The notes below the pieces were generated by a model. It made no database searches. It saw only the letters and a program-made list of their open reading frames with translations, and was not told the origin of the DNA. A stretch of DNA of 64,000 bases from Streptomyces sp. NBC_00377 (GTDB lineage: Bacteria > Actinomycetota > Actinomycetes > Streptomycetales > Streptomycetaceae), in assembly GCF_036075115.1 (NCBI RefSeq), contig NZ_CP107958.1, forward strand, positions 4,526,001 through 4,590,000. The letters are read 5' to 3'. Both the position numbers and the translations under genes were made by a program. This document shows, piece by piece, positions 35,034 through 42,495 of the stretch; position 1 is the first letter of the stretch; each line of letters starts with the position of its first letter.

Positions 35034-35864
35034 TTGAGGCGTGAACCGACGGCACGTCAGATGCGCGTGGCAACCGAACTTCGCAGACTTCGAGAGGCTG
35101 CGGACCTCACGGCCCGCCAAGCGGCGGCGCTGCTCGGCGTGAGCCCGGCCCAGATCACTCATATCGAGTCCGGACTCGCGGGCGTGAGCGAGAAACGGCT
35201 TCGCCGTCTCGCGTCCCACTACGCCTGCACGGACGACGATTTCATCGACGCCCTGGTGGCCATGGCCACAGAGCGGACACGCGGCTGGTGGGAGGAGTAC
35301 AGAGGCCTGCTGCCCACCCCGTTCCTGGATCTGTCGGAGCTGGACCACCACGCTTCGTTCAGGCGCGAGGTGGCCATCCTCTTCGTACCCGGCCTGCTCC
35401 AGACGGAGAGCTACGCTCGGGCCGTTTTCTCCTCGCGGGTGCCTGAACTCATGGCCGAGGAGATTGAGTTGCGGGTACGCCATCGACTGGATCGCCAGAG
35501 AATGACCACCCCTTACGAGGTGGTGGTCCACGAGGCGGCGCTGCGCATCAGAGTCGGCAGCCGCGCCGACTCACGGGCTCAACTCGCGCACCTCGTCGAG
35601 CTCTCCGAAAAAGATCACATCACCCTGCGCGTGGTCCCCTTCGACCTGGACGGGTTCTCGAGGGCTTCGAGCACCATGACGTACGTGAGCGGCCCTCTGC
35701 CCAAACTCGACACGGTGGTACGGGACTCACCCCACGGGTCCGTGTTCATCGACTCCGAAGCTCACCTCAAGGCCTACCGAACGCGCTTCCGTAAGGTGGA
35801 GGCCGTATCGCTCGGACCCGAACGGTCGCGTGACTTCATCGGCAAGCTCGCGAAGGAGCTCTGA
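35034..35864 (+). CDS. XRE-family regulator with DUF5753 domain (WhiJ/AbaA-like)
   Basis: The 276-residue protein has an N-terminal XRE helix-turn-helix (residues 9-65: LRRLREAADLTARQAAALLG, SPAQITHIESGLAG) and a C-terminal DUF5753 domain (FVPGLLQTESYARAVF near residue 120, ITLRVVPFDLDGFSRASSTM near residue 200). This architecture is specific to Streptomyces-type developmental regulators such as WhiJ, which act with DUF397 partners and RsbW-like ATPases encoded nearby. All three are present here. The TTG start is preceded by AGGAG. The DUF397 gene follows after 8 bases. Confidence 0.9.
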   Translation: MRREPTARQMRVATELRRLREAADLTARQAAALLGVSPAQITHIESGLAGVSEKRLRRLASHYACTDDDFIDALVAMATERTRGWWEEYRGLLPTPFLDLSELDHHASFRREVAILFVPGLLQTESYARAVFSSRVPELMAEEIELRVRHRLDRQRMTTPYEVVVHEAALRIRVGSRADSRAQLAHLVELSEKDHITLRVVPFDLDGFSRASSTMTYVSGPLPKLDTVVRDSPHGSVFIDSEAHLKAYRTRFRKVEAVSLGPERSRDFIGKLAKEL

Positions 35865-35872
35865 GGCGCCTC

Positions 35873-36106
35873 ATGAACACCCCCCGCATCTGGCAGAAGT
35901 CGTCGCACTCCGGCGAGGGCGACGGCAACGACTGCGTCGAGCTGGCCGCCACCACCCCCGCCTCGCTCCACCTGCGTGAGTCCGACGCCCCCGGCGCCGT
36001 CCTCACCACCGCGCCGGTCCCGCTCGCCCATTTTCTTCACGCGATACACACAGGGACCCCCGGAATTGTGGCCTCCATCACAGCACGCAGGGGCGGCGCC
36101 TGCTGA
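35873..36106 (+). CDS. DUF397 family small protein
   Basis: This 77-residue protein has the DUF397 signature: WQKSSHSGEGDGNDCVELA at the start, LHLRESDAPGAVLTTAPVPL in the middle, then an F-x3-I segment. DUF397 proteins are small partners or antitoxin-like antagonists of the upstream XRE-DUF5753 regulators in Streptomyces. It is co-transcribed with the regulator (8-base gap) and followed 9 bases later by a small membrane protein gene. Confidence 0.92.
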   Translation: MNTPRIWQKSSHSGEGDGNDCVELAATTPASLHLRESDAPGAVLTTAPVPLAHFLHAIHTGTPGIVASITARRGGAC

Positions 36107-36115
36107 AGTGACGGG

Positions 36116-36361
36116 ATGATCGGTCTCCTCGTACGCGCCCTCCCGTTCTGGGTGCGCGAGCCCCTGCTCGCCGTCTTCGGCGTCGTCTTCAGCGGCTTCC
36201 TCTTCTATGCGGCCATCCGGGACAGCGAGTGGGCGATGGCCGGCCTCGGCGCCGCCGTCGTCGTGTTCACCGTGATCCGCATTTACACCATCAACCGCGC
36301 CCTCGAAGCCCGCCGCCTGCTGAAGCGCAGAGAGGGCATGAAGCGCATCGAGGGCATCTAG
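36116..36361 (+). CDS. Small two-helix membrane protein
   Basis: The 81 residues contain two hydrophobic helices (PLLAVFGVVFSGFLFYAAI and AMAGLGAAVVVFTVIRIYTI) and a basic tail (LEARRLLKRREGMKRIEG). No family is recognised. It closely follows the DUF397 gene and is probably in the same transcript. A dispersed repeat element begins about 20 bases after its stop. Confidence 0.65.
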   Translation: MIGLLVRALPFWVREPLLAVFGVVFSGFLFYAAIRDSEWAMAGLGAAVVVFTVIRIYTINRALEARRLLKRREGMKRIEGI

Positions 36362-36379
36362 GCAGCCCCTGCGGCTAGG

Positions 36380-36540
36380 GCGTGTCTGACAATTCCCGCC
36401 GGGCGCGCGGCGTCCGGCACGGCACTCCCCCAGCCTTCGGCCGGGGGTGCCCCCACGCCGCGTTGTCGCATCACCCGAGTACATCCAGTACGCGGGCGAT
36501 GCTCCGCCTTGCGATGCACCGCACCGGACGCCGCGCGGCA
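36380..36540. mobile_element. MITE-like dispersed repeat, right end truncated
   Basis: The left end CGTGTCTGACAATTCCCGCC matches the reverse complement of the 41-bp element at 10681. Internal inverted repeats CGCGCGGCGTCCGG (36404-36417) and CCGGACGCCGCGCG (36524-36537) frame a long imperfect palindrome with several nested hairpins. It has no coding capacity and resembles intergenic repeats found widely in Streptomyces. The right terminal CCCGGCGGG..GTCAGACACG is missing, and hydrolase-derived sequence begins there. Confidence 0.7.
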
Positions 36541-36545
36541 CCGCC

Positions 36546-36614
36546 CACTACCCCAACGTGGAGAAGCCGAAGGAGTTCAACGCCGTCCTCACGGACTTCC
36601 TGCACTCCCTCTGA
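36546..36614 (+). pseudogene. C-terminal remnant of an alpha/beta hydrolase
   Basis: The 22 codons before the TGA read HYPNVEKPKEFNAVLTDFLH and two more residues. This is the usual end of an alpha/beta hydrolase, where the catalytic His is followed by PN-E-P-F-N and the last helix. Compare HLPNLERPDEFNRVLAEFL in the intact hydrolase at 53.5-54.3 kb. No upstream body is present; the repeat element abuts the break, which suggests that the element caused the truncation. Confidence 0.75.
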
Positions 36615-36644
36615 TCCCGGGCCGGGCCGGGTCGGGCCGGACGA

Positions 36645-37436
36645 TCACCGGTCCGGCGACGCCCGTTCCGCCGTACGCGCGCTGTCGCGGAAGGTCCCGG
36701 CCGAAGCCGACCCCGGACCCGCGCCCGACCCCGCATCCTGCCCCGGGCCCAGCACCACCTCGTCGCCCACCGACACCTTCCCCGCCCGCAGCACCTCGAA
36801 GTACGCGCCGAAGGCGACTCCGCCGCCGTCGGCCCGGCGGTAGTCCGCGAGGGTGCGCAGGGGTTCGGGGCCCGAGCGGCGGCCGGTGCGCTGGTCGACC
36901 ATCGTGATGGCGCAGCGGATCGTGTCCTCGGTGAAGGCCAGTTCCGCGCCGGCGATGGCGAGACGGGCCGCGCCGTCCTCCGTGTGCGGGACGTCCCAGC
37001 CGTCCACCACCAGGTTGGGGCGGAAGCGGTTCATGGGGAGAGGATCGGCCCCGCGCTCGGCGATCCGGTGGTTCAGGGCGTCGAGACTGGCCCGGGAGAC
37101 CAGGTGCAGCCGGCCGCCGTTGCCGTCCGGGGACCGCACCAGGGTACTCGGGGCGCCCAGGACGTCCGTGATCCAGGCGTGCACGTCGTCGCTGTCCGCC
37201 CGCACCGGGTCCCTGCCCGGAGCCCTCAACGTCAGTACTCCGTCGCTCAGTTCCGGATGGATCAGTGCCAGCCGGGGGTCGCCCCCCTGCCAGCGCAGGT
37301 CGCCCTTGTCGTCGGCGATCGCGTACGTGCGGTCGTGCGGCAGTCCGGTGCTCGTCAGCGTCACCTCCCGGAGCGCCGTCCCCGCGCATCCCTTCACCGG
37401 GTAGTACGTGATCCCTGTCAGTCTCGCGACCGTCAT
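36645..37436 (-). CDS. MOSC domain protein
   Basis: The 263-residue protein has an MOSC N-terminal beta-barrel domain (GITYYPVKGCAGTALREVTL, GLPHDRTYAIADDKGDLRW) and a MOSC domain (RFRPNLVVDGWDVPHTED, IRCAITMVDQRTGRRSGPEP). These are related to the C-terminal region of Moco sulfurase and to YiiM/YcbX, which bind a molybdenum cofactor or transfer sulfur. The conserved Cys of the CAITMVDQ motif is present. The tail after residue 240 is Gly/Ala-rich. ATG at 37436 follows GAGGGGG. Confidence 0.9.
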   Translation of the reverse strand: MTVARLTGITYYPVKGCAGTALREVTLTSTGLPHDRTYAIADDKGDLRWQGGDPRLALIHPELSDGVLTLRAPGRDPVRADSDDVHAWITDVLGAPSTLVRSPDGNGGRLHLVSRASLDALNHRIAERGADPLPMNRFRPNLVVDGWDVPHTEDGAARLAIAGAELAFTEDTIRCAITMVDQRTGRRSGPEPLRTLADYRRADGGGVAFGAYFEVLRAGKVSVGDEVVLGPGQDAGSGAGPGSASAGTFRDSARTAERASPDR

Positions 37437-37481
37437 CCCGACGCCCCCTCGGCAGTCCGTCGTCCGGCATCGCACTCGGCG

Positions 37482-37498
37482 AGTTCCTTATGGGAACT
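37482..37498. promoter_or_regulatory. Inverted repeat in the MOSC/DUF4142 divergent region
   Basis: AGTTCC and GGAACT flank the 5-base spacer ttatg. This is a possible operator 45 bases upstream of the MOSC gene; the remainder of the 210-base region shows the DUF4142 ribosome site AGGAGG near 37637 but no clear boxes. Confidence 0.4.
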
Positions 37499-37646
37499 TA
37501 TCGATGCCGGTGACGGCCGTCCATCAACTTTTCACGGATACCGGTGAGTCGGATCCGCTCCGCGTCCGTACTCCTGTCTGTCCGCCCCCCAGCGGGCGGA
37601 GTACATCGACATCATCGGCGGAGTCCCCGACCGGGCAGGAGGCACG

Positions 37647-38393
37647 GTGCCACTTTCGCGAAACATGATGGGAACCCTGTTCGTCGGCGGTGCGCTGACC
37701 TTGACACTCGGCGCGCTCGCCTACCCATCGATGCTCGGACTTGACACCGTGTCGACCTCGACCGACCGGGTGATCGCCAACACCCAGTGGGGCCCGCTGA
37801 CCGAGGGCGACCGGGACTTCGTGGTGAAGGTGCGGGCCGCCGGGCTGTGGGAGTACCCGCTGGGTCAGCTCGGACTCCAGAAGAGCCAGACTCCGGCTGT
37901 CCGCACCGCCAGCAACCACCTGATCGACGGTCATGGCGCGCTGGACACCAGCTGCCGCAAGATCGCGCCGATGCTGAACATCACGCTGCCCAACGTGGCC
38001 AGCCCTCAGCAGGAGGGATTCGTCACCCAGCTGAAGGCGGAGAGCGGCAAGCAGTTCGACAGCGACTTCGCCAACATCCTGCGCATGACGCACGGCTCGA
38101 TCTTCAACACGATCGCCAAGATCCGGTCCACCACGAAGAACACCCTGGTCCGGGCCCTCGCCGACCAGGCCAATGACACCGTTCTGGACCACATCACGGT
38201 GATGGAGAAGACCGGTCTGGTCGACTTCGACACGACGCTGTTCAACCAGACCACGCCGCCGAAGCTGCCCAAGTCGGACCTGACCCCTCCGGTCCCGCCC
38301 GCCGGCCAGCCCATGATCGTCCTCAACCCGCCGCCGACCGCCACCTCCACTCCGCTGGACCTCAACGCGGCCATATCGGGCAACGCCGGCTAG
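37647..38393 (+). CDS. Secreted DUF4142 (ferritin-like) protein
   Basis: The 248-residue protein has a signal-like hydrophobic start (MMGTLFVGGALTLTLGALAY) and a four-helix DUF4142 domain: DRDFVVKVRAAGLWEYPLGQ, AVRTASNHLIDGHGALDTSC, DFANILRMTHGSIFNTIAK, LVRALADQANDTVLDHITVM. A Pro/Thr-rich tail follows. DUF4142 proteins are exported and often stress-related, but no enzymatic role is established. The GTG is preceded by AGGAGG. It converges with the GH13 gene. Confidence 0.85.
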   Translation: MPLSRNMMGTLFVGGALTLTLGALAYPSMLGLDTVSTSTDRVIANTQWGPLTEGDRDFVVKVRAAGLWEYPLGQLGLQKSQTPAVRTASNHLIDGHGALDTSCRKIAPMLNITLPNVASPQQEGFVTQLKAESGKQFDSDFANILRMTHGSIFNTIAKIRSTTKNTLVRALADQANDTVLDHITVMEKTGLVDFDTTLFNQTTPPKLPKSDLTPPVPPAGQPMIVLNPPPTATSTPLDLNAAISGNAG

Positions 38394-38437
38394 CCGTCGG
38401 CCTCGTCGCCCGGTCCGGCCCCGGACAGGCTCCGGAG

Positions 38438-40099
38438 TCAGTACGTCCCGGCCCCGGCGAGCCAGACTGTCGTGTCCGGGCCCAGCCGTCCACTGTCGCC
38501 GAGGGAAACGCTGCTCAGCAGCACCTCCCCCGGCGGCAGCGGAACCGGCTCCCGCGACAGGTTGGTCACGCACCGCCAGCCGTCGTGGCGGGCGAAGGCC
38601 AGCACGCCCGGCGGGGTGTCCCGCAGCCAGTCGAGCTCCTCGCCGTCGAGCAGCTTGCGGCGCAGGCGCAGGGCCGTGCGGTAGAGCTCCAGGGTGGAGC
38701 CCTGCACACCGTCCTGGGCCTCGACGGCGTACCGCGCGAAGTACGGCGGCTGCGGCAGCCAGGCGCCGGCCGCGCCGAATCCGTACGACGCTCCCGTCGT
38801 CGTCCACGGAAGCGGCACCCGGCAGCCGTCGCGGCCCTTGCGGACGCGGCCCGTCTGCTCCCACAGGGGGTCCTGCAAGACCTCCACGGGCAGGTCGGCG
38901 ACCTCGGGCAGACCCAGCTCCTCGCCCTGGTAGACGTACGACGATCCCGGCAGCGCCAGCATCAGCAGCGTCGCCGCACGGGCCCGGCGCAGGCCGGCGC
39001 TCTCGTCGACGCGCGGGGCGTGGCCGCCCGAGAGGAGCCAGGCGTTGGCGTCCGTGCCGGGCGGCAGCATGAGCCGGGAGGCATGGCGCACGACGTCGTG
39101 GTTGGACAGGACCCAGGTGGCCGACGCCCCGACGGCGCGGGCGGTGGCGAGCGAGTCGGTGATGACCGTTCGGATCGTCTCGGCGTCCCAGTCCGCCTGG
39201 AGATACTCGAAGTTGAACGCCTGGTTCAGTTCGTCCGGGCGGGCGTAGAGGGCGCGCCGGATGCCGGGGACCCAGGCTTCGGCGACGGCCGTGCGGGGCG
39301 GGGTGTAGGAGTCGAGGACGCGGCGCCAGTCACGGTAGATCTCGTGGACCTCGTCGCGGTCGTAGAAGGGGTGGGTGCCCGGGGGCAGGCGGTCGAGGGC
39401 CTCCTCGCCCACGAGGTCCGGTGTGTCCAGGTCGCGCAGGGGGTCCGTGAGGTCCTTGGCGAGGGCGTGGGCCACGTCCACCCGGAAGCCGTCGACACCC
39501 CGGTCGGACCAGAACCGCAGCGTGGTGCGGAAGTCCTCGCGGACCTCCTCGAGGTCCCAGTTCAGGTCCGGCTGCTCGCGGGCGAAGAGGTGCAGGTACC
39601 ACTGGCCGTCGGGGACACGCTGCCAGGCGCTGCCCCCGAAGACCGACTGCCAGTCGGTGGGCGGGAGTTCGCCGCCGAACCCGCGCCCGGGGCGGAACAC
39701 GTAGCGCTCGCGGGCCCGGGAGCCCGGTCCTGCGGCCAGCGCCTCCTGGAACCAGACGTGCCGGTGGGAGGTGTGGTTGGGGACGAGGTCGACGATCACC
39801 TTGAGGCCGAGACGGTGGGCCTCGGCGGTCAGCGCGTCGAAGTCGGCCAGGGTGCCCAGGCGCGGGTCCACGTCCCGGTGGTCGGCGACGTCGTAGCCGC
39901 CGTCGGCCAGCTCGGACGGATAGAACGGGGAGAGCCACAGGGCGTCGACGCCGAGGCCCGCCAGATGGGGCAGCCGGCCGGTGACGCCTCGCAGATCCCC
40001 CAGCCCGTCGCCGTCGGCGTCGGCGAAGCTGCGCGGATAGACCTGGTAGACGACGGCCTGTCGCCACCAGTCGGGGCGGTGGGAGGAGAAGTCGGTCAT
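38438..40099 (-). CDS. GH13 alpha-glucosidase / oligo-1,6-glucosidase
   Basis: The 553-residue cytoplasmic protein opens with WWRQAVVYQVYPRSFADADG and carries all GH13 regions: DLVPNHTSHRHVWFQ (region I), GVDGFRVDVAHAL with the nucleophile Asp (II), AVAEAWV with the acid/base Glu (III), and LSNHDVVRH with the transition-state Asp (IV). The ADGGYDVADHRDVDPRLGTL segment places it with alpha-glucosidases acting on maltose or isomaltose oligosaccharides. No sugar transporter or LacI regulator lies beside it. ATG 40099 is chosen; ATG 40117 is possible. Confidence 0.92.
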   Translation of the reverse strand: MTDFSSHRPDWWRQAVVYQVYPRSFADADGDGLGDLRGVTGRLPHLAGLGVDALWLSPFYPSELADGGYDVADHRDVDPRLGTLADFDALTAEAHRLGLKVIVDLVPNHTSHRHVWFQEALAAGPGSRARERYVFRPGRGFGGELPPTDWQSVFGGSAWQRVPDGQWYLHLFAREQPDLNWDLEEVREDFRTTLRFWSDRGVDGFRVDVAHALAKDLTDPLRDLDTPDLVGEEALDRLPPGTHPFYDRDEVHEIYRDWRRVLDSYTPPRTAVAEAWVPGIRRALYARPDELNQAFNFEYLQADWDAETIRTVITDSLATARAVGASATWVLSNHDVVRHASRLMLPPGTDANAWLLSGGHAPRVDESAGLRRARAATLLMLALPGSSYVYQGEELGLPEVADLPVEVLQDPLWEQTGRVRKGRDGCRVPLPWTTTGASYGFGAAGAWLPQPPYFARYAVEAQDGVQGSTLELYRTALRLRRKLLDGEELDWLRDTPPGVLAFARHDGWRCVTNLSREPVPLPPGEVLLSSVSLGDSGRLGPDTTVWLAGAGTY

Positions 40100-40214
40100 G
40101 GACGGAAGTCTGTCCATCTTGCCGGGAATGTGAACGTGCGAGCCATTCGGAGCAGATCATTCCGTACGTGAGGAAGAGGTGACGGAATTCTGAACTCCCC
40201 GAGGTTTGAACCAG

Positions 40215-40244
40215 GTTGACAGCGGTCTGCGATGCGCACGACGA
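40215..40244 (+). promoter_or_regulatory. Candidate promoter of the LAETG surface protein
   Basis: TTGACA at 40215-40220 and GACGAT at 40239-40244 have an 18-base spacing. Downstream lie a GGGCCCACACTGTGGCCC inverted repeat (about 40246-40263) and a direct repeat gatccgacc/gatctgacc (about 40311-40334). The 296-base intergenic region holds no gene. Confidence 0.4.
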
Positions 40245-40395
40245 TGGGCCCACACTGTGGCCCCTGTGACCGGAGGGCCTGGTGTTTCTTCTTCTGAACG
40301 AACCTCCCTGATCCGACCTTTTCTGATCTGACCAATCAGCCCCGGCCGTTCCGCCCGGCCGATGAGTCCTGGCATTCGCCAAGAACGGGATTCGC

Positions 40396-41364
40396 ATGTC
40401 CATAGCCCGCCGTGTCACCGTGCGCCGCCTGCTGGGGGCGGGCGCCGCCTCGCTCACCCTGTGCGCCGCCTCCGTCGCCGCCGCCTCCACCGCCTCCGCC
40501 GGAACCGGGACGCCCGGTGGCGACGGCTGGAATTCCGGCGGCCAGTACCAGCCGGGCACGGGCGCGGGCACCGAGACGGAGACCGACCGCTGCGAGTTCT
40601 CCCTCGACGGCACGCGCTTCTTCAGCTCCGTCCGGGTCGACGACCAGAACCTCAGGCCGACCGGGGACGGCAAGATCCACGTCACGGTCCGCGCGGCCGG
40701 TGACGCGACGACCTGCACCGCCTCCCTCGCCTCCTACCTCGCCCACGGCGCCAGTTTCCGCACCTCCGGCGAGCAGGTCTTCGTCGACTTCGACACCGTG
40801 ACGGTCAAGCCCGGCAAGACCGACACCCTCGACATCTCCGTGCCCGACGCCGGCTGCTTCGCTCAGATCGACCTCTACCGGGGCGCGGTCAAGTTCGACG
40901 GCAAGCTCGACGCGAAGGACGGGTTCGCCCACGGGGACCTGCCCAAGGGCCCGGACCGTCCCGTCATCAAGGACAAGCTGATCGCGGCCTGGAACGGCGG
41001 CACGAAGGACTGCACGGTCACCGAGCAGCCGCCGACGAAGCCGCCGGCCGGAGGCGGCGGGCCGTCGCCGTCCGCCTCGACGCCCACCGAGCCGTCGCAG
41101 CCGAAGCCGTCGCCGTCGGCGTCCGGGAGCACGTCTCCCTCGCCGTCCCCGTCGGAGTCGGAGTCGGGCACGCCGACACCGGCCCCGTCCGTCTCCGAGT
41201 CGACCACCGCGCCCGCGCCCACGCCGAACGGCGGCGGCGGCGACCTCGCCGAGACCGGTGCGGACGGCAACACCCCGCTGATCGCGGGCGGCGCGGCCGC
41301 GCTGCTGGCGGGCGGCGCGGCGATCGTCGTCGCGACCCGCCGCCGCAAGGCCCTGCGCGGCTGA
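40396..41364 (+). CDS. Sortase-anchored (LAETG) secreted surface protein
   Basis: The 322-residue protein has a twin-Arg-like signal peptide (ARRVTVRRLLGAGAASLTLC, cleaved near ASAGT), a beta-rich globular domain with four cysteines (RCEFSLDGTRFFSSV, TTCTASLASYL, DAGCFAQIDLYRG), a long Pro/Ser/Thr-rich stalk, and an LAETG motif followed by a hydrophobic helix and RRRKALRG. LAxTG is the signal for class E sortases in Streptomyces, so the protein should be linked to the wall. The ligand is unknown. A strong terminator follows. Confidence 0.88.
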   Translation: MSIARRVTVRRLLGAGAASLTLCAASVAAASTASAGTGTPGGDGWNSGGQYQPGTGAGTETETDRCEFSLDGTRFFSSVRVDDQNLRPTGDGKIHVTVRAAGDATTCTASLASYLAHGASFRTSGEQVFVDFDTVTVKPGKTDTLDISVPDAGCFAQIDLYRGAVKFDGKLDAKDGFAHGDLPKGPDRPVIKDKLIAAWNGGTKDCTVTEQPPTKPPAGGGGPSPSASTPTEPSQPKPSPSASGSTSPSPSPSESESGTPTPAPSVSESTTAPAPTPNGGGGDLAETGADGNTPLIAGGAAALLAGGAAIVVATRRRKALRG

Positions 41365-41381
41365 CGGGGACGACGTGACGT

Positions 41382-41418
41382 GACGGGGGGTCCGGGGCGC
41401 TGCTCCGGGCCCCCCGTC
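41382..41418. terminator. Hairpin terminator
   Basis: GACGGGGGG (41382-41390) pairs with CCCCCCGTC (41410-41418), and CCGGGGC/GCTCCGG pair inside it. It separates the convergent surface-protein and nucleoside-hydrolase genes. Confidence 0.75.
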
Positions 41419-41444
41419 CGGCTCCTGGGCAGCCGGGGCCCCTC

Positions 41445-42404
41445 CTAGCCCTCCACGGCCGTCAGCCACAGCTTCACGTAACGCTCCACATCCACGTCCA
41501 ACGCCACGTCCACGAGCCTCTGTTCGCGGGCGCCCCCGTGGATCTCGGACTCACCGGGGCGCGGACGGCGGTCGACGACCGTCTGACCGCGGGCCGGTCC
41601 GGGGGCGAGCGAGACCTCGACCGGGAGCAGCTCGGTGGTCAGGCCCGCCGGGTCGGCCACCGCGCAGACCGCTCCCGCGTCGCCGAGACCGCCGGTCGGG
41701 GTGGGGTCGCCGGAGGTGGCCGGGTCGCGGTGGGCGAGGAGTTCGCCCGCCAGCCGGAGCCGGGGCTCCGCACTCGCCCGCAGCCGCGCCACGTCCGCCG
41801 CCGGGACCAGGACCCGCTTGAACACGTCCAGGCCGTACATGGTGATCGGCACGCCCGCGGTGAGCAGGATCGCGGCCGCCTCCGGGTCGTGCCACACGTT
41901 GAACTCCGCGACCGGCGTGGCGTTCCCGGTCGTCACCGCGCCGCCCATGAAGACGATCCGCTCGATGTTGCGGGTCACCTCCGGATGGGTGCGCAGCAGG
42001 AGGGCGATGTTCGTCAGCGGGGCGGTGGGGACCAGGGTGACCGGACGCGGGGAGGCGAGGATCTCCCGGCGCAGCAGCGTGACCGCGTCGACGTCGACCG
42101 GCCTGCGGGTCGGGGCGGGCAGACCCAGGTCGCCCATGCCGTCCTGTCCGTGCACGTGCGACGCCGTGCGAACCGGCTCGATCAGCGGCCGCTCGGCACC
42201 CCGGGCGACGGGGACGTCACCGGCGCCCGCGTACTCCAGCACGGTGAGCGTGTTGCGGACCACGCCGTCCACGTCCGTGTTCCCGGCCACGCACGTCACC
42301 GCCCGCACGTCCAGGCCGGGATGGCGGACGGCGAACAGCAGGGCGAGGGCGTCGTCGACACCCGTGTCACAGTCGATGATCACGGGAATGGGCTGCTCGG
42401 TCAC
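41445..42404 (-). CDS. Inosine/uridine-preferring nucleoside hydrolase
   Basis: The 319-residue protein begins with IPVIIDCDTGVDDALALLFA, the Ca-binding Asp cluster that defines this family. Other family segments are VTCVAGNTDVDGVVRNTLTV, HVHGQDGMGDLGLP, LVPTAPLTNIALLL, EFNVWHDPEAAAILL and MYGLDVFKRVLVP. It hydrolyses ribonucleosides to base and ribose in the cytoplasm for salvage. GTG start. It is upstream of and on the same strand as no obvious partner; the ThrRS gene lies 91 bases further. Confidence 0.93.
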   Translation of the reverse strand: MTEQPIPVIIDCDTGVDDALALLFAVRHPGLDVRAVTCVAGNTDVDGVVRNTLTVLEYAGAGDVPVARGAERPLIEPVRTASHVHGQDGMGDLGLPAPTRRPVDVDAVTLLRREILASPRPVTLVPTAPLTNIALLLRTHPEVTRNIERIVFMGGAVTTGNATPVAEFNVWHDPEAAAILLTAGVPITMYGLDVFKRVLVPAADVARLRASAEPRLRLAGELLAHRDPATSGDPTPTGGLGDAGAVCAVADPAGLTTELLPVEVSLAPGPARGQTVVDRRPRPGESEIHGGAREQRLVDVALDVDVERYVKLWLTAVEG

Positions 42405-42495
42405 CTTCGGGACTCCTTCCGCACCACGGTCGCCGTCGCCACCGACCCTATGCGGACGGGTCCGTCACCACCCGTCCCGCTGCGGCGCGGGCCGG

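Noticed and set aside
36380..36540. Palindromic element considered as an attachment site or terminator
   Set aside because: Its relationship to the 41-bp copy at 10681 and lack of integrase or tRNA make a dispersed repeat the simpler reading.
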